A stretch of 33,510 nucleotides of DNA from an uncultured Oscillospiraceae bacterium (GTDB lineage: Bacteria > Bacillota > Clostridia > Oscillospirales > Ruminococcaceae): assembly GCA_934232845.1 (NCBI GenBank), contig CAKQGD010000016.1:1-33510 (forward strand), read 5' to 3'. The translations under genes and the position numbers were made by a program. Each line of letters starts with the position of its first letter. Position 1 is the first letter of the stretch. Below are positions 1 through 6,766 of the stretch, piece after piece. A model generated the notes under the pieces. It saw nothing but the letters and a program-made list of their open reading frames with translations, ran no database searches and was not told the origin of the DNA.

Positions 1-33
1 AAAAAAAAAAATGACAACAAATTAAAATAATAG

Positions 34-62
34 TTGCAATATGGAAATTTTGCTGTTATATT
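34..62 (+). promoter_or_regulatory. Sigma-A type promoter of the secreted-protein gene
   Basis: A TTGCAA -35 box (34-39) and a TATATT -10 box (57-62) are separated by exactly 17 bases, in an AT-rich stretch. Transcription would begin near 69 and leave a leader of about 105 bases before the start codon at 174. Confidence 0.6.
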
Positions 63-96
63 TTGTAACAAGGACGGGGGACGGAGGAACAAACCG

Positions 97-142
97 CCAG
101 CCCCGCCGAACAGGTCGGGGCGGCTGGAGAGTAGCCGCCCCG
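97..142 (+). promoter_or_regulatory. Structured 5' leader with two mutually exclusive hairpins
   Basis: The segment GGGGCGGCT (117-125) can pair with AGCCGCCCC (133-141) to give a hairpin of 9-10 bp with a 7-base loop. It can instead pair with upstream CCAGCCCC (97-104), with one bulged base. Both cannot form at once. The second hairpin ends about 17 bases before the AGGAGG site (159-164), so the choice could affect transcript stability or translation. I do not recognise a known riboswitch class, and there is no clean terminator U-run. Regulatory function is inference. Confidence 0.4.
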
Positions 143-173
143 GCCCGGAAAAAATTTTAGGAGGAATTTACCG

Positions 174-1322
174 ATGAAAAAGGTATTCGCACTCGCCCTG
201 GCTCTCGCCATGGTACTGTCCCTTGCCGCTGTCGCGTTTGCCGACAACTCCTATCTGAAGGATGAAGACGGCGATGTCCCCAGTCTGTTCCAGGTTACTA
301 AGAACAAGATGTTCGCGTATGACAAGGATGAGTATAAACCCGAAAATAACTATATGGGCGAAGTTGAAACAGTGTCTTTTGGACAGACTCGTTACTTTGA
401 GCTGATGAACTATGAGCCTGTTACGCAGGAAGAGTATGCAAGTATTTCGAAAGAAGCGCCCGAAACGGCTTTTTACAAGCTTGACAATGATGGCAGCTTC
501 AAGCAGATCGAAACTGGAGACGAAGCCGCGACAGTTACGAAGTATATTTATACCCGCGTCACCGACTCCAAGACTGTTTCCGGTCTGAAGGTCACCCCCA
601 AGTGGACCGATGGCGAGAAGTATGTCAAGTCTGTTGAGATCGTCAAGAAGGGCGGCGCTTACTTTGTCGCGCTGACCACCACCGGATCTGAGCTTGAGGG
701 CGAAGACCTCGCCGGCAAGATCTACCTCAAGGGCACCTCTGGCACCGGCGACAACAAGGAAAAGATCGACCACTATTTTGACGTTGATCTGACCATCGAG
801 TACAAGACCAATGAAAAAGAAAACATCACTCTGGACGATACCGTCAAGAAACTGTATGTCACCGATTCCAAGATCGTTTACGATTTCGAGGATGTCGACA
901 GAGACGAGTTCACGGTTTACTTTGTTCCTAAGAATGATGCCAAGGATAAGTCCTCCAAGAACGCCGTTGCTTCCGTTGTCGCCGACGTGACCAACGAAGA
1001 AGAGATTCTGCTCTTCTACAAGGTCGATGAGGTTGATGCGGTTGTCGATGCGTATCCGGATGCGAACCTCGATTTCGTGGCTCTGACCGGCAAGTTCAAG
1101 AAGACCGCCGAAGTCACCCTCTATGCGGACGAAGGCACCTACCTCTACAAGGTTGTCGATGGCAAGGTTGTTGCTATGGACGCTGAGTACGACGAGTGGG
1201 AAGAGGGCTTCCTCTTCAACGCTAAGACCCTTGGCACCTATGCCATCTCCGATGTGGAGCTGAAGGCTGCTTCTGTTGAAGAGGGCGGCAACAACAACCC
1301 CACTACCGGCGCTGCTGCCTGA
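174..1322 (+). CDS. Secreted protein of unknown function with C-terminal NPTTG motif
   Basis: This 382-residue protein begins with a classical Sec signal peptide: MKK, then an Ala/Leu-rich core, with likely cleavage after AFA at residue 23. The start follows AGGAGG at 159-164. The mature part is acidic and rich in Lys, Asp, Val and Thr, with no transmembrane segment, and looks like beta-rich extracellular modules. It ends in an Asn-rich linker and NPTTGAAA. NPxTG resembles sortase recognition signals, but the hydrophobic segment and basic tail that normally follow are missing, so anchoring by sortase is doubtful. I do not recognise the family. It is transcribed alone from its own promoter and ended by a strong terminator. 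Export is confident; function is unknown. Confidence 0.85.
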   Translation: MKKVFALALALAMVLSLAAVAFADNSYLKDEDGDVPSLFQVTKNKMFAYDKDEYKPENNYMGEVETVSFGQTRYFELMNYEPVTQEEYASISKEAPETAFYKLDNDGSFKQIETGDEAATVTKYIYTRVTDSKTVSGLKVTPKWTDGEKYVKSVEIVKKGGAYFVALTTTGSELEGEDLAGKIYLKGTSGTGDNKEKIDHYFDVDLTIEYKTNEKENITLDDTVKKLYVTDSKIVYDFEDVDRDEFTVYFVPKNDAKDKSSKNAVASVVADVTNEEEILLFYKVDEVDAVVDAYPDANLDFVALTGKFKKTAEVTLYADEGTYLYKVVDGKVVAMDAEYDEWEEGFLFNAKTLGTYAISDVELKAASVEEGGNNNPTTGAAA

Positions 1323-1367
1323 GCACTGCCTCAGACAATCTCCGGTAAAAAGAATCTTTGATTCATA

Positions 1368-1402
1368 AAAAAATCCCCCTCACTCTCCGAGGGGGATTTT
1401 TT
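1368..1402 (+). terminator. Rho-independent terminator
   Basis: AATCCCCCTC pairs with GAGGGGGATT around a 7-base loop, followed by a run of six T. It lies about 45 bases after the secreted-protein stop codon. The A-run on the other side makes it potentially bidirectional, also serving the minus-strand gene beyond. Confidence 0.85.
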
Positions 1403-1442
1403 GCGTCTGTTTTTCTGCGCAAGGGGGCAGAAAAACAGACGC
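1403..1442. repeat. Perfect 16-bp inverted repeat next to the terminator
   Basis: GCGTCTGTTTTTCTGC (1403-1418) and its exact reverse complement (1427-1442) flank an 8-base loop. It abuts the preceding terminator directly. Neither strand has a U-run after the stem, so it is not a standard intrinsic terminator. It may protect the 3' end of the aminotransferase transcript or block read-through. Confidence 0.6.
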
Positions 1443-1611
1443 ATCTATCTGCCGCGCGTCCGAAGCGCGGGCTTCGCAGCTCCCGACAGGCCCGCTTTTG
1501 CAAAGTCGCCGGCGAAGCGGCAGACGGCGCAAGGTGTTCTTGCACAAACGAAAGCTGCGCCGGATCGATCCGCGGTGTTCGGCGGGTCAGAGCGAACCCT
1601 GCGGGAAAGTC

Positions 1612-2715
1612 TTACGCATACCGTTTCAGCGCGGCACAGACCGCATCGACTTCCTCGTCGGTCATCACGCTCGAAAGCGGCAGGGATAATTCCCGCCGCC
1701 AGAGCGCCTCGGCATTGGGGTACGCTGCAGGGGCGGATGCGCACGGGCGCCATGCCGTCGTCAGGGGCAGGGGCCTGAAGTGCACGCTGCACTCGATCTC
1801 TTCGCGGGCAAACTGTGCAAAAACCGCGCCGCGGTCGAGCCCCTCCGGCAGAAGCGCGGCGTACAGGTGCGCCGAGGTCGTTTCGTCATGCTGCAGCGCC
1901 GTCCAGCCCGGGGGCAGTGCCGCGTCGTACCGGCGACACACGGAGAGCCTGCGCGAGAGCATCGCGTCGTACCGCGAAAGCTGTGACAGCCCGATCGCCG
2001 CGAGTACGTCGGGCAGATTGCCCTTTGTACCGGGAAACAGTACGTCATAATCGGCGGCGCAGCATTTGATCGGAGAGGCACGGTCAAGTCCGTGCAGAAG
2101 AAGATGCGAAAGCGTCTTTTCCACCTCGCCGGGGCAGCGCCCGGGAAGGCGCCACACAACCGCGCCGCCCTCGGCGGTGGTCAGATTTTTCACCGCATGA
2201 AAGGAAAATACCGTCAAATCGGCCATCGTGCCGCAGCTCTGCGCGCCGAGCGCGTGGGCGGCGTCCGCAATGACGGCCACACCGGGCGGACATACGGCGC
2301 GGATCGCCTCATAGTCACAGCATACGCCGCCGAAATCGACCGCCAGAACGGCTTTTGTCCGAGGAGAAAGGCAGGACTCGACGCCGTCTGCGTCGAGGTG
2401 AAACGATCCCTCCGGCACGTCGGCAAAGACAGGCTTCGCCCCCACGGCGGTCACGCAGGCCGCCGTCGCCGTAAAGGTATAGGCCGGCACGATCACCTCG
2501 TCACCCGGTCCGACGCGGCAAAAAAGCAGCGCCGCGATGAGTCCCGCCGTCGCGGAGGAGGCGCAGACGCATCCGTCCGCGCCGGTGTACCGGGCGAGCT
2601 TTAAGGCGAAGCGGCGGGTGGTTTCGCCGCCGGTAAGCCGGCCCGAGCGCAGCACCGAACAGACGGCCGCGAGCTCCGCCTCGGTGATGTCCGGACGCGT
2701 GAACGGAATGTGCAT
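1612..2715 (-). CDS. DegT/DnrJ/EryC1/StrS family PLP-dependent aminotransferase
   Basis: The 367-residue protein belongs to the fold-type I sugar aminotransferase family, which transfers an amino group to keto-sugars for surface polysaccharide or nucleotide-sugar synthesis. Visible landmarks are the N-terminal PFTRPDIT, the SSATAGL cofactor-phosphate segment (residues 53-59), Asp151 in DAAHALG that contacts the pyridine nitrogen, and Lys176 in FHAVKNLTTAEGG, the Schiff-base lysine. The ATG at 2715 was chosen because AAGGAGGAATTGGCC precedes it; the open frame extends 61 codons further without a ribosome site. Length is typical. It stands alone, without other nucleotide-sugar genes, so its substrate cannot be told. 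It diverges from the flavodoxin gene. Confidence 0.88.
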   Translation of the reverse strand: MHIPFTRPDITEAELAAVCSVLRSGRLTGGETTRRFALKLARYTGADGCVCASSATAGLIAALLFCRVGPGDEVIVPAYTFTATAACVTAVGAKPVFADVPEGSFHLDADGVESCLSPRTKAVLAVDFGGVCCDYEAIRAVCPPGVAVIADAAHALGAQSCGTMADLTVFSFHAVKNLTTAEGGAVVWRLPGRCPGEVEKTLSHLLLHGLDRASPIKCCAADYDVLFPGTKGNLPDVLAAIGLSQLSRYDAMLSRRLSVCRRYDAALPPGWTALQHDETTSAHLYAALLPEGLDRGAVFAQFAREEIECSVHFRPLPLTTAWRPCASAPAAYPNAEALWRRELSLPLSSVMTDEEVDAVCAALKRYA

Positions 2716-2740
2716 GGCCAATTCCTCCTTTTTGTCCCAT

Positions 2741-2768
2741 CGTATGCGAAAGAAAAGTCCCGTATGCG
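2741..2768. promoter_or_regulatory. Direct repeat CGTATGCG x2 in divergent intergenic region
   Basis: CGTATGCG occurs at 2741-2748 and again at 2761-2768, 20 bases start to start (about two helical turns), between the divergent aminotransferase and flavodoxin genes. A TTGAAA hexamer starts just downstream, within GGTTGAAACC. The spacing would suit a dimeric regulator on one DNA face. Chance occurrence is possible. Confidence 0.3.
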
Positions 2769-2837
2769 CGGTTGAAACCAAGAGATGAACATGCTGCCAT
2801 AGGGAAAAAGGCTGCGCAAAAAACGGAGGGCTGTAAA

Positions 2838-3359
2838 ATGCATATCGCAATTTTGTTTTCAAGCAAAACAGGCAGCACGGCGGCGGTCGCCGAGGCAATC
2901 CGAGAGGCTCTGAAGCAGGAGGAAATCACTTATTTTGGCGGGCATAGTCTAAAACTTCCCGAGGCGGAGCTGTACTTTGTCGGCTCATGGACGGATAAGG
3001 GAGACGCCTGCGAGGAAATTCGTGAGGCTTTTCAAAAAATCAAGGGAAAGAAGCTCGCGTATTTTTCAACGGCGGGCTTCGGCGGAGACGATGCATACTT
3101 TCAGAAGGTCTTTGAAAGGGTTCGGCAGTCTGTGGATCCGTCGAACGAAATTCTGGACGCATGGTTTTGTCAGGGGAAAATGCCTGCGCAGGTGAGAAAA
3201 CGGCATCAGCTTTTGCTTTCGCGCGACCCGCAGAACGACCGGCTGAAAAAGAGCCTGCAGAACTTTGACGCGGCGCTTTCTCATCCGGACGAGACCGACC
3301 TGCAGAATGCGGCTCGGTGGGCGCAAAATGTCTGCCGCACGGCCCGGAAAAATCCGTAA
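2838..3359 (+). CDS. Flavodoxin family protein (BilS-like)
   Basis: The 173-residue protein starts with MHIAILFSSKTGSTAAVAEAI, the FMN-phosphate loop (SSKTGST) of flavodoxins. It continues with the segments GSWTDKGDACEEI, FSTAGFGGDDAYF and WFCQGKMPAQVRKR, typical of the short clostridial flavodoxins of the Flavodoxin_3 type, which include BilS of the bilirubin reductase locus. These carry electrons as FMN proteins in the cytoplasm. The ATG at 2838 is preceded by GGAGG, and an upstream in-frame ATG at 2772 has no such site. No bilirubin reductase gene lies nearby, so the partner is unknown. The C-terminal half (from about residue 120) is charged and helical. Family membership is firm; the BilS role is not. 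Confidence 0.85.
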   Translation: MHIAILFSSKTGSTAAVAEAIREALKQEEITYFGGHSLKLPEAELYFVGSWTDKGDACEEIREAFQKIKGKKLAYFSTAGFGGDDAYFQKVFERVRQSVDPSNEILDAWFCQGKMPAQVRKRHQLLLSRDPQNDRLKKSLQNFDAALSHPDETDLQNAARWAQNVCRTARKNP

Positions 3360-3368
3360 AAAGGCATC

Positions 3369-3397
3369 TTGACGCGAAAGACGCCAAGCGATATAAT
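3369..3397 (+). promoter_or_regulatory. Promoter of typA
   Basis: TTGACG (3369-3374), 17 bases, then a perfect TATAAT (3392-3397). Transcription would start near 3404, giving a leader of about 33 bases. Confidence 0.8.
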
Positions 3398-3436
3398 AAA
3401 TCAGTTAAGGACTAATTTCCGGAAAGGTGATCGAAC

Positions 3437-5260
3437 GTGAAAAGAACGGATTTAAGAAATATTGCCATTATCGCCCATGTCGACCATGGAAAAACAACTC
3501 TCGTGGACGGAATGCTCGCGCAGAGCGGCATTTTCCGTGAGAATCAGCAGGTCGATATCCGCGTGATGGACTCCAACGACCTGGAGCGCGAGCGCGGTAT
3601 CACGATCTTATCAAAAAACGCGTCCGTCACCTATAAAGGGGTTAAAATCAATATTGTCGATACGCCCGGACATGCCGACTTCGGCGGCGAGGTTGAGCGT
3701 GTGCTGGGCATGGTCTCCGGTGTGCTGCTGCTTGTCGACGCGGCCGAGGGCCCGATGCCCCAGACGCGCTTTGTGCTGTCCAAGGCACTTGAGATGGATC
3801 TTGCCGTCATTGTGGTTGTCAACAAGGTGGACAAGCCCGACGCCCGCGTACACGAGGTTGTCGACGAGGTGCTGGAGCTGATGATGGATCTCGGCGCTTC
3901 CGACGCGCAGTTGGACTCCCCGATGGTGTTCTGCTCCGGCCGCGCGGGTACGTCCTCTTTCTCCCCCGAGGTACAGGGCGAAAATCTGGCCGCGCTGTTT
4001 GACACGATTGTGGATTATATTCCCTGCCCCGATCTCGACACCGAGGGTCCGACGCAGGTGCCCGTGACAACGGTTGACTATAACGATTATGTGGGCCGTA
4101 CCGCCGTGGGGCGCATCGAGCGCGGCGAGCTGAAAGTGAACCAGCCTGTTGCAGTGTGCGACTTTCATAATCCCGACGTCAGGATAAACGGCAAAATTAC
4201 CGCCATCTATCAGTTCGACGGCATCGGCAGAACCCCCGTTTCGTCAGCAAAGGCCGGAGATATCGTGATGTTCTCCGGCATCGAGGGCATCAACATCGGC
4301 AACACTGTCTGTGCCGTGGACAAAATAGAACCGATCGAGTTCGCCAAAATTTCCGAGCCGACTGTAGAGATGACCTTCTCCGTCAACGACAGTCCCTTTG
4401 CCGGCCGCGAGGGCAAGTTCGTCACCTCCCGCCAGATTCGGGACAGACTGTTCCGCGAGCTGCTCAAGGACGTCTCCCTGCGCGTGGAGGAAAGCGATAC
4501 GACTGATTCCTTCCGCGTGCTCGGCCGCGGCGAGATGCATCTTTCCATCCTGATCGAGACAATGCGCCGCGAGGGCTATGAGTTCATGGTCGGCGCGCCC
4601 CGCGCCCTGCTGAAAGAAGAAAACGGCGTGAAGACCGAGCCGTTGGAGCGCGCGATTCTTGACGTTCCGGTCGAGGCCGTCGGTTCTGTCATGGAAAAGC
4701 TCGGCTCGAGAAAGGGCGACCTCGTCTCAATGAGCCCTCTCGGCGATACCCGTATGAAGCTGGAATTCATCATTCCATCGCGCGGCCTGTTCGGCTACCG
4801 TTCGGAATTTATGACCGACACCAAGGGAGAGGGCATCATCGGCACGGTATTTTACGACTACGGTCCCTACCGCGGTGAAATCGTCAGCCGCCAGAGCGGC
4901 TCTCTGATCGCGCACGAGACCGGTGAAGCCGTCACCTACGGACTGTTCAACGCGCAGGAGCGTGGCGAGCTGTTTATCGATCCCGGCACGCCGGTGTATG
5001 CGGGCATGGTGGTCGGCGCTTCCCCGAAGAATGAGGATATCGTCGTCAATGTCTGCAAGAAAAAGCACGTCAGCAATATGCGTGCCTCCGGGTCGGACGA
5101 TGCGCTGCGCCTTGTGCCGCCGCGCCGCCTCTCGCTCGAGGCGAGCATCGAGTTTATCGCGGACGACGAGCTGCTGGAGGTTACGCCCAAGAGCCTGCGT
5201 ATCCGCAAGCGGATTCTCGACAACGACCAGCGCATGAAGGCGCTGCACGGCAAAAAGTAA
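3437..5260 (+). CDS. typA: Ribosome-associated GTPase TypA/BipA
   Basis: The 607-residue translational GTPase is related to EF-G and acts on the 70S ribosome and in assembly of the large subunit, especially under cold or stress. The G domain shows G1 AHVDHGKTTL (residues 13-22), the switch region ERERGITI, G3 DTPGHADFGGEVERV and G4 NKVDKP. Domain II follows, then the EF-G-like domains and the TypA-specific C-terminal domain ending in RKRILDNDQRMKALHGKK. Full family length. The start is GTG at 3437 behind GGAAAGGTGA. It has its own promoter and a terminator immediately downstream, so it is probably monocistronic. No abnormality seen. Confidence 0.97.
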   Translation: MKRTDLRNIAIIAHVDHGKTTLVDGMLAQSGIFRENQQVDIRVMDSNDLERERGITILSKNASVTYKGVKINIVDTPGHADFGGEVERVLGMVSGVLLLVDAAEGPMPQTRFVLSKALEMDLAVIVVVNKVDKPDARVHEVVDEVLELMMDLGASDAQLDSPMVFCSGRAGTSSFSPEVQGENLAALFDTIVDYIPCPDLDTEGPTQVPVTTVDYNDYVGRTAVGRIERGELKVNQPVAVCDFHNPDVRINGKITAIYQFDGIGRTPVSSAKAGDIVMFSGIEGINIGNTVCAVDKIEPIEFAKISEPTVEMTFSVNDSPFAGREGKFVTSRQIRDRLFRELLKDVSLRVEESDTTDSFRVLGRGEMHLSILIETMRREGYEFMVGAPRALLKEENGVKTEPLERAILDVPVEAVGSVMEKLGSRKGDLVSMSPLGDTRMKLEFIIPSRGLFGYRSEFMTDTKGEGIIGTVFYDYGPYRGEIVSRQSGSLIAHETGEAVTYGLFNAQERGELFIDPGTPVYAGMVVGASPKNEDIVVNVCKKKHVSNMRASGSDDALRLVPPRRLSLEASIEFIADDELLEVTPKSLRIRKRILDNDQRMKALHGKK

Positions 5261-5270
5261 AGAATCAAAA

Positions 5271-5300
5271 AACAGCGGAGCGTAAAAACTCCGCTGTTTT
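5271..5300 (+). terminator. Terminator after typA
   Basis: AACAGCGGAG (5271-5280) pairs with CTCCGCTGTT (5289-5298) around an 8-base A-rich loop, with A before and T after the stem. The T-run is short (4), so some read-through into the small downstream gene is possible. Confidence 0.75.
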
Positions 5301-5318
5301 GCAGGAAAGGGGAAAGAC

Positions 5319-5480
5319 ATGGAGATTTTCGCGTTTTTCGGCACGGTGGCCGTCGGATTTTTGGGAGCCGGCATCTTTGGCAGTCTGCTCAACTGGCCCG
5401 ACGCGGGCGCGGTCTTTGCGATTGCGGCGATGGGCTCTGCGATTCTTTGGGCGGTTCGCCATCCGAACGAGAAAAAATAA
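5319..5480 (+). CDS. Small membrane protein, 53 residues
   Basis: An ATG behind AGGAAAGGGGAAAGAC opens a 53-residue frame starting MEIFAFFGTVAVGFLG and ending AVRHPNEKK. It has two hydrophobic stretches (about residues 3-24 and 29-46) separated by NWPDAG, consistent with a hairpin of two membrane helices and a basic C-terminus. It begins 18 bases after the typA terminator stem. I do not recognise a family. The ribosome site, hydrophobic periodicity and G/C-rich third positions support a real gene, but proof is lacking. Confidence 0.55.
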   Translation: MEIFAFFGTVAVGFLGAGIFGSLLNWPDAGAVFAIAAMGSAILWAVRHPNEKK

Positions 5481-5674
5481 CGCCGCAGAAATTTGGCTGT
5501 TTAGGAGAAGAGGCAGAAAAGGGCCTCGCCTTGTTTTGACGGAAATCGCCAAAATCCTGCCGAAAACTGTGATATCCGTGAACCGTTCTTCGCGGCGGCG
5601 GCCGGCGTCGTTTTGGCCGAGGCGGGCTGCTTTTTCACGACAGATGCATTCAAAATCGATCAGAGAGGAGATTC

Positions 5675-6250
5675 TTGCAGTTGGAAAACGGTTTTCTTCG
5701 CGCACATACCTGCTGCTTTACCGGCCACCGCATTCTTGCACCCGGACATGAGGAGAGCCTGCCGCGTCTGCTCGAACAAAGCGTGCGCGCGCTGGCCGCG
5801 CACGGCGTGTACCGCTTTGTGACAGGCGGCGCGTTGGGATTTGATACAATGGCGGCGCAGACGGTGCTTTCTCTGCGGGAAGAGATCTCCGCTCTGCGGC
5901 TGATCGTCGTTGCACCGTATTTGGGTCAGGCGGACGGCTGGAGCATGTCCGACCGTTTTTTGTATGAGCGCATTCGCGGGGCCGCAGATGATTTTCGCTG
6001 TTTGGCCGCGGGGTATACGCGCGGCTGCCTGCGCCGCAGAAATCACGAGATGGTCGATCTGAGCGGAATCTGTCTGGCTTATCTGACACATCGCCCGAGC
6101 GGAAGCGCGCAGACGGCGGACTACGCCCTGCAGAGCGGACTTAAGGTCATAAACCTTGCGGAGCTGCTGGAGGAAGAGAGCGGCTTTCCGGCACTTGTGC
6201 GTCCGCGCGGCGACGCCTTTCTCCGATTTGCCGAAAAGGGAAGATTCTAA
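5675..6250 (+). CDS. YpsA/DUF1273-like SLOG domain protein
   Basis: The roughly 190-residue protein matches the SLOG (SMF/DprA-LOG) Rossmann-like superfamily as in B. subtilis YpsA. It has CCFTGHR near the N-terminus, VTGGALGFDTMAAQTVL as the nucleotide-sugar binding glycine motif, and a C-terminal half with NHEMVDLSGICLAYL. Such proteins are thought to sense nucleotide-like ligands; YpsA affects cell division in some Firmicutes. Start: AGAGGAG (5664-5670) precedes two TTG codons, at 5675 (spacing 4) and 5681 (spacing 10). Either fits, and no ATG lies in the right place. The family call rests on the GHR and GGA-G-D motifs. It appears monocistronic. Confidence 0.82.
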   Translation: MQLENGFLRAHTCCFTGHRILAPGHEESLPRLLEQSVRALAAHGVYRFVTGGALGFDTMAAQTVLSLREEISALRLIVVAPYLGQADGWSMSDRFLYERIRGAADDFRCLAAGYTRGCLRRRNHEMVDLSGICLAYLTHRPSGSAQTADYALQSGLKVINLAELLEEESGFPALVRPRGDAFLRFAEKGRF

Positions 6251-6699
6251 AAAGCAGCGAAAGACCTGCTCCCGCAGAAGCATTTTGGGGCAGAGGATTC
6301 AAAGCCGGGAAAAAGCACAACGCATGTCAATTATTTTCGAACAATCCGCTGTGGGGAGGCTCCGTTTGTGCAGGAAAAATTTTTCAAACGGCGGATAGAA
6401 TCTTTTGCGCGGTCCAAAGAATATGGAAGAGGCAAGGCGAAGAGGGAATACCGCTGTGCCGGACAAAATCATTTTGTGGGGATAGAGCGCGCCTATCCGG
6501 CGGTGCCGTCCGCTTGGAGAATTCGCTGAAAAATCTGCCGGAAGAAAAACCGCTGCTCTCCCATCGGTATGCCGAGCCCTTTTGTGCACTGAACTGTGCG
6601 GACGATTTTCCGTCCTTCGGGGATAAAAACAGGGGGAAGAGTTGTATGAAAAAGCATTTGCCTTTGCCGCAAAGACAGGTGCGCCGTCGATATGGAATA
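6251..6699. other. Gene-free stretch with structured segments
   Basis: No frame here has a convincing ribosome site together with protein-like composition. Base-paired segments are visible. CCGTTTG pairs with CAAACGG around 6360-6395, with outer ATCCGC/GCGGAT pairs. Further on, ACAAAATCATTTTGT is a short hairpin followed by GGATAG/CTATCC, and both sit between GCCGG and CCGGC around 6455-6505. This could be a small RNA or decayed sequence. I do not recognise 6S, tmRNA, RNase P or SRP RNA signatures. Confidence 0.4.
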
Positions 6700-6700
6700 A

Positions 6701-6744
6701 AAAACTTCCGAAAAAGAGATATCTCTCTTTTCGGAAGTTTTTTT
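6701..6744. terminator. Bidirectional terminator of the dehydrogenase gene
   Basis: AAAACTTCCGAAAA pairs with TTTTCGGAAGTTTT, with more pairing toward the tip, and is flanked by A-run and T-run. It lies just after the minus-strand stop codon at 6767 and can work in both directions. Confidence 0.85.
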
Positions 6745-6766
6745 GCAAAATTAAAATACGCAGGAT

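Noticed and set aside
1358..2050. Plus-strand frame of 230 codons opposite the aminotransferase
   Set aside because: It starts inside a terminator and is Arg/Ser/Ala-rich without motifs.
6299..6748. Minus-strand frame of 149 codons downstream of the dehydrogenase gene
   Set aside because: It begins inside the terminator hairpin and has low-complexity Arg/Ser/Phe composition.
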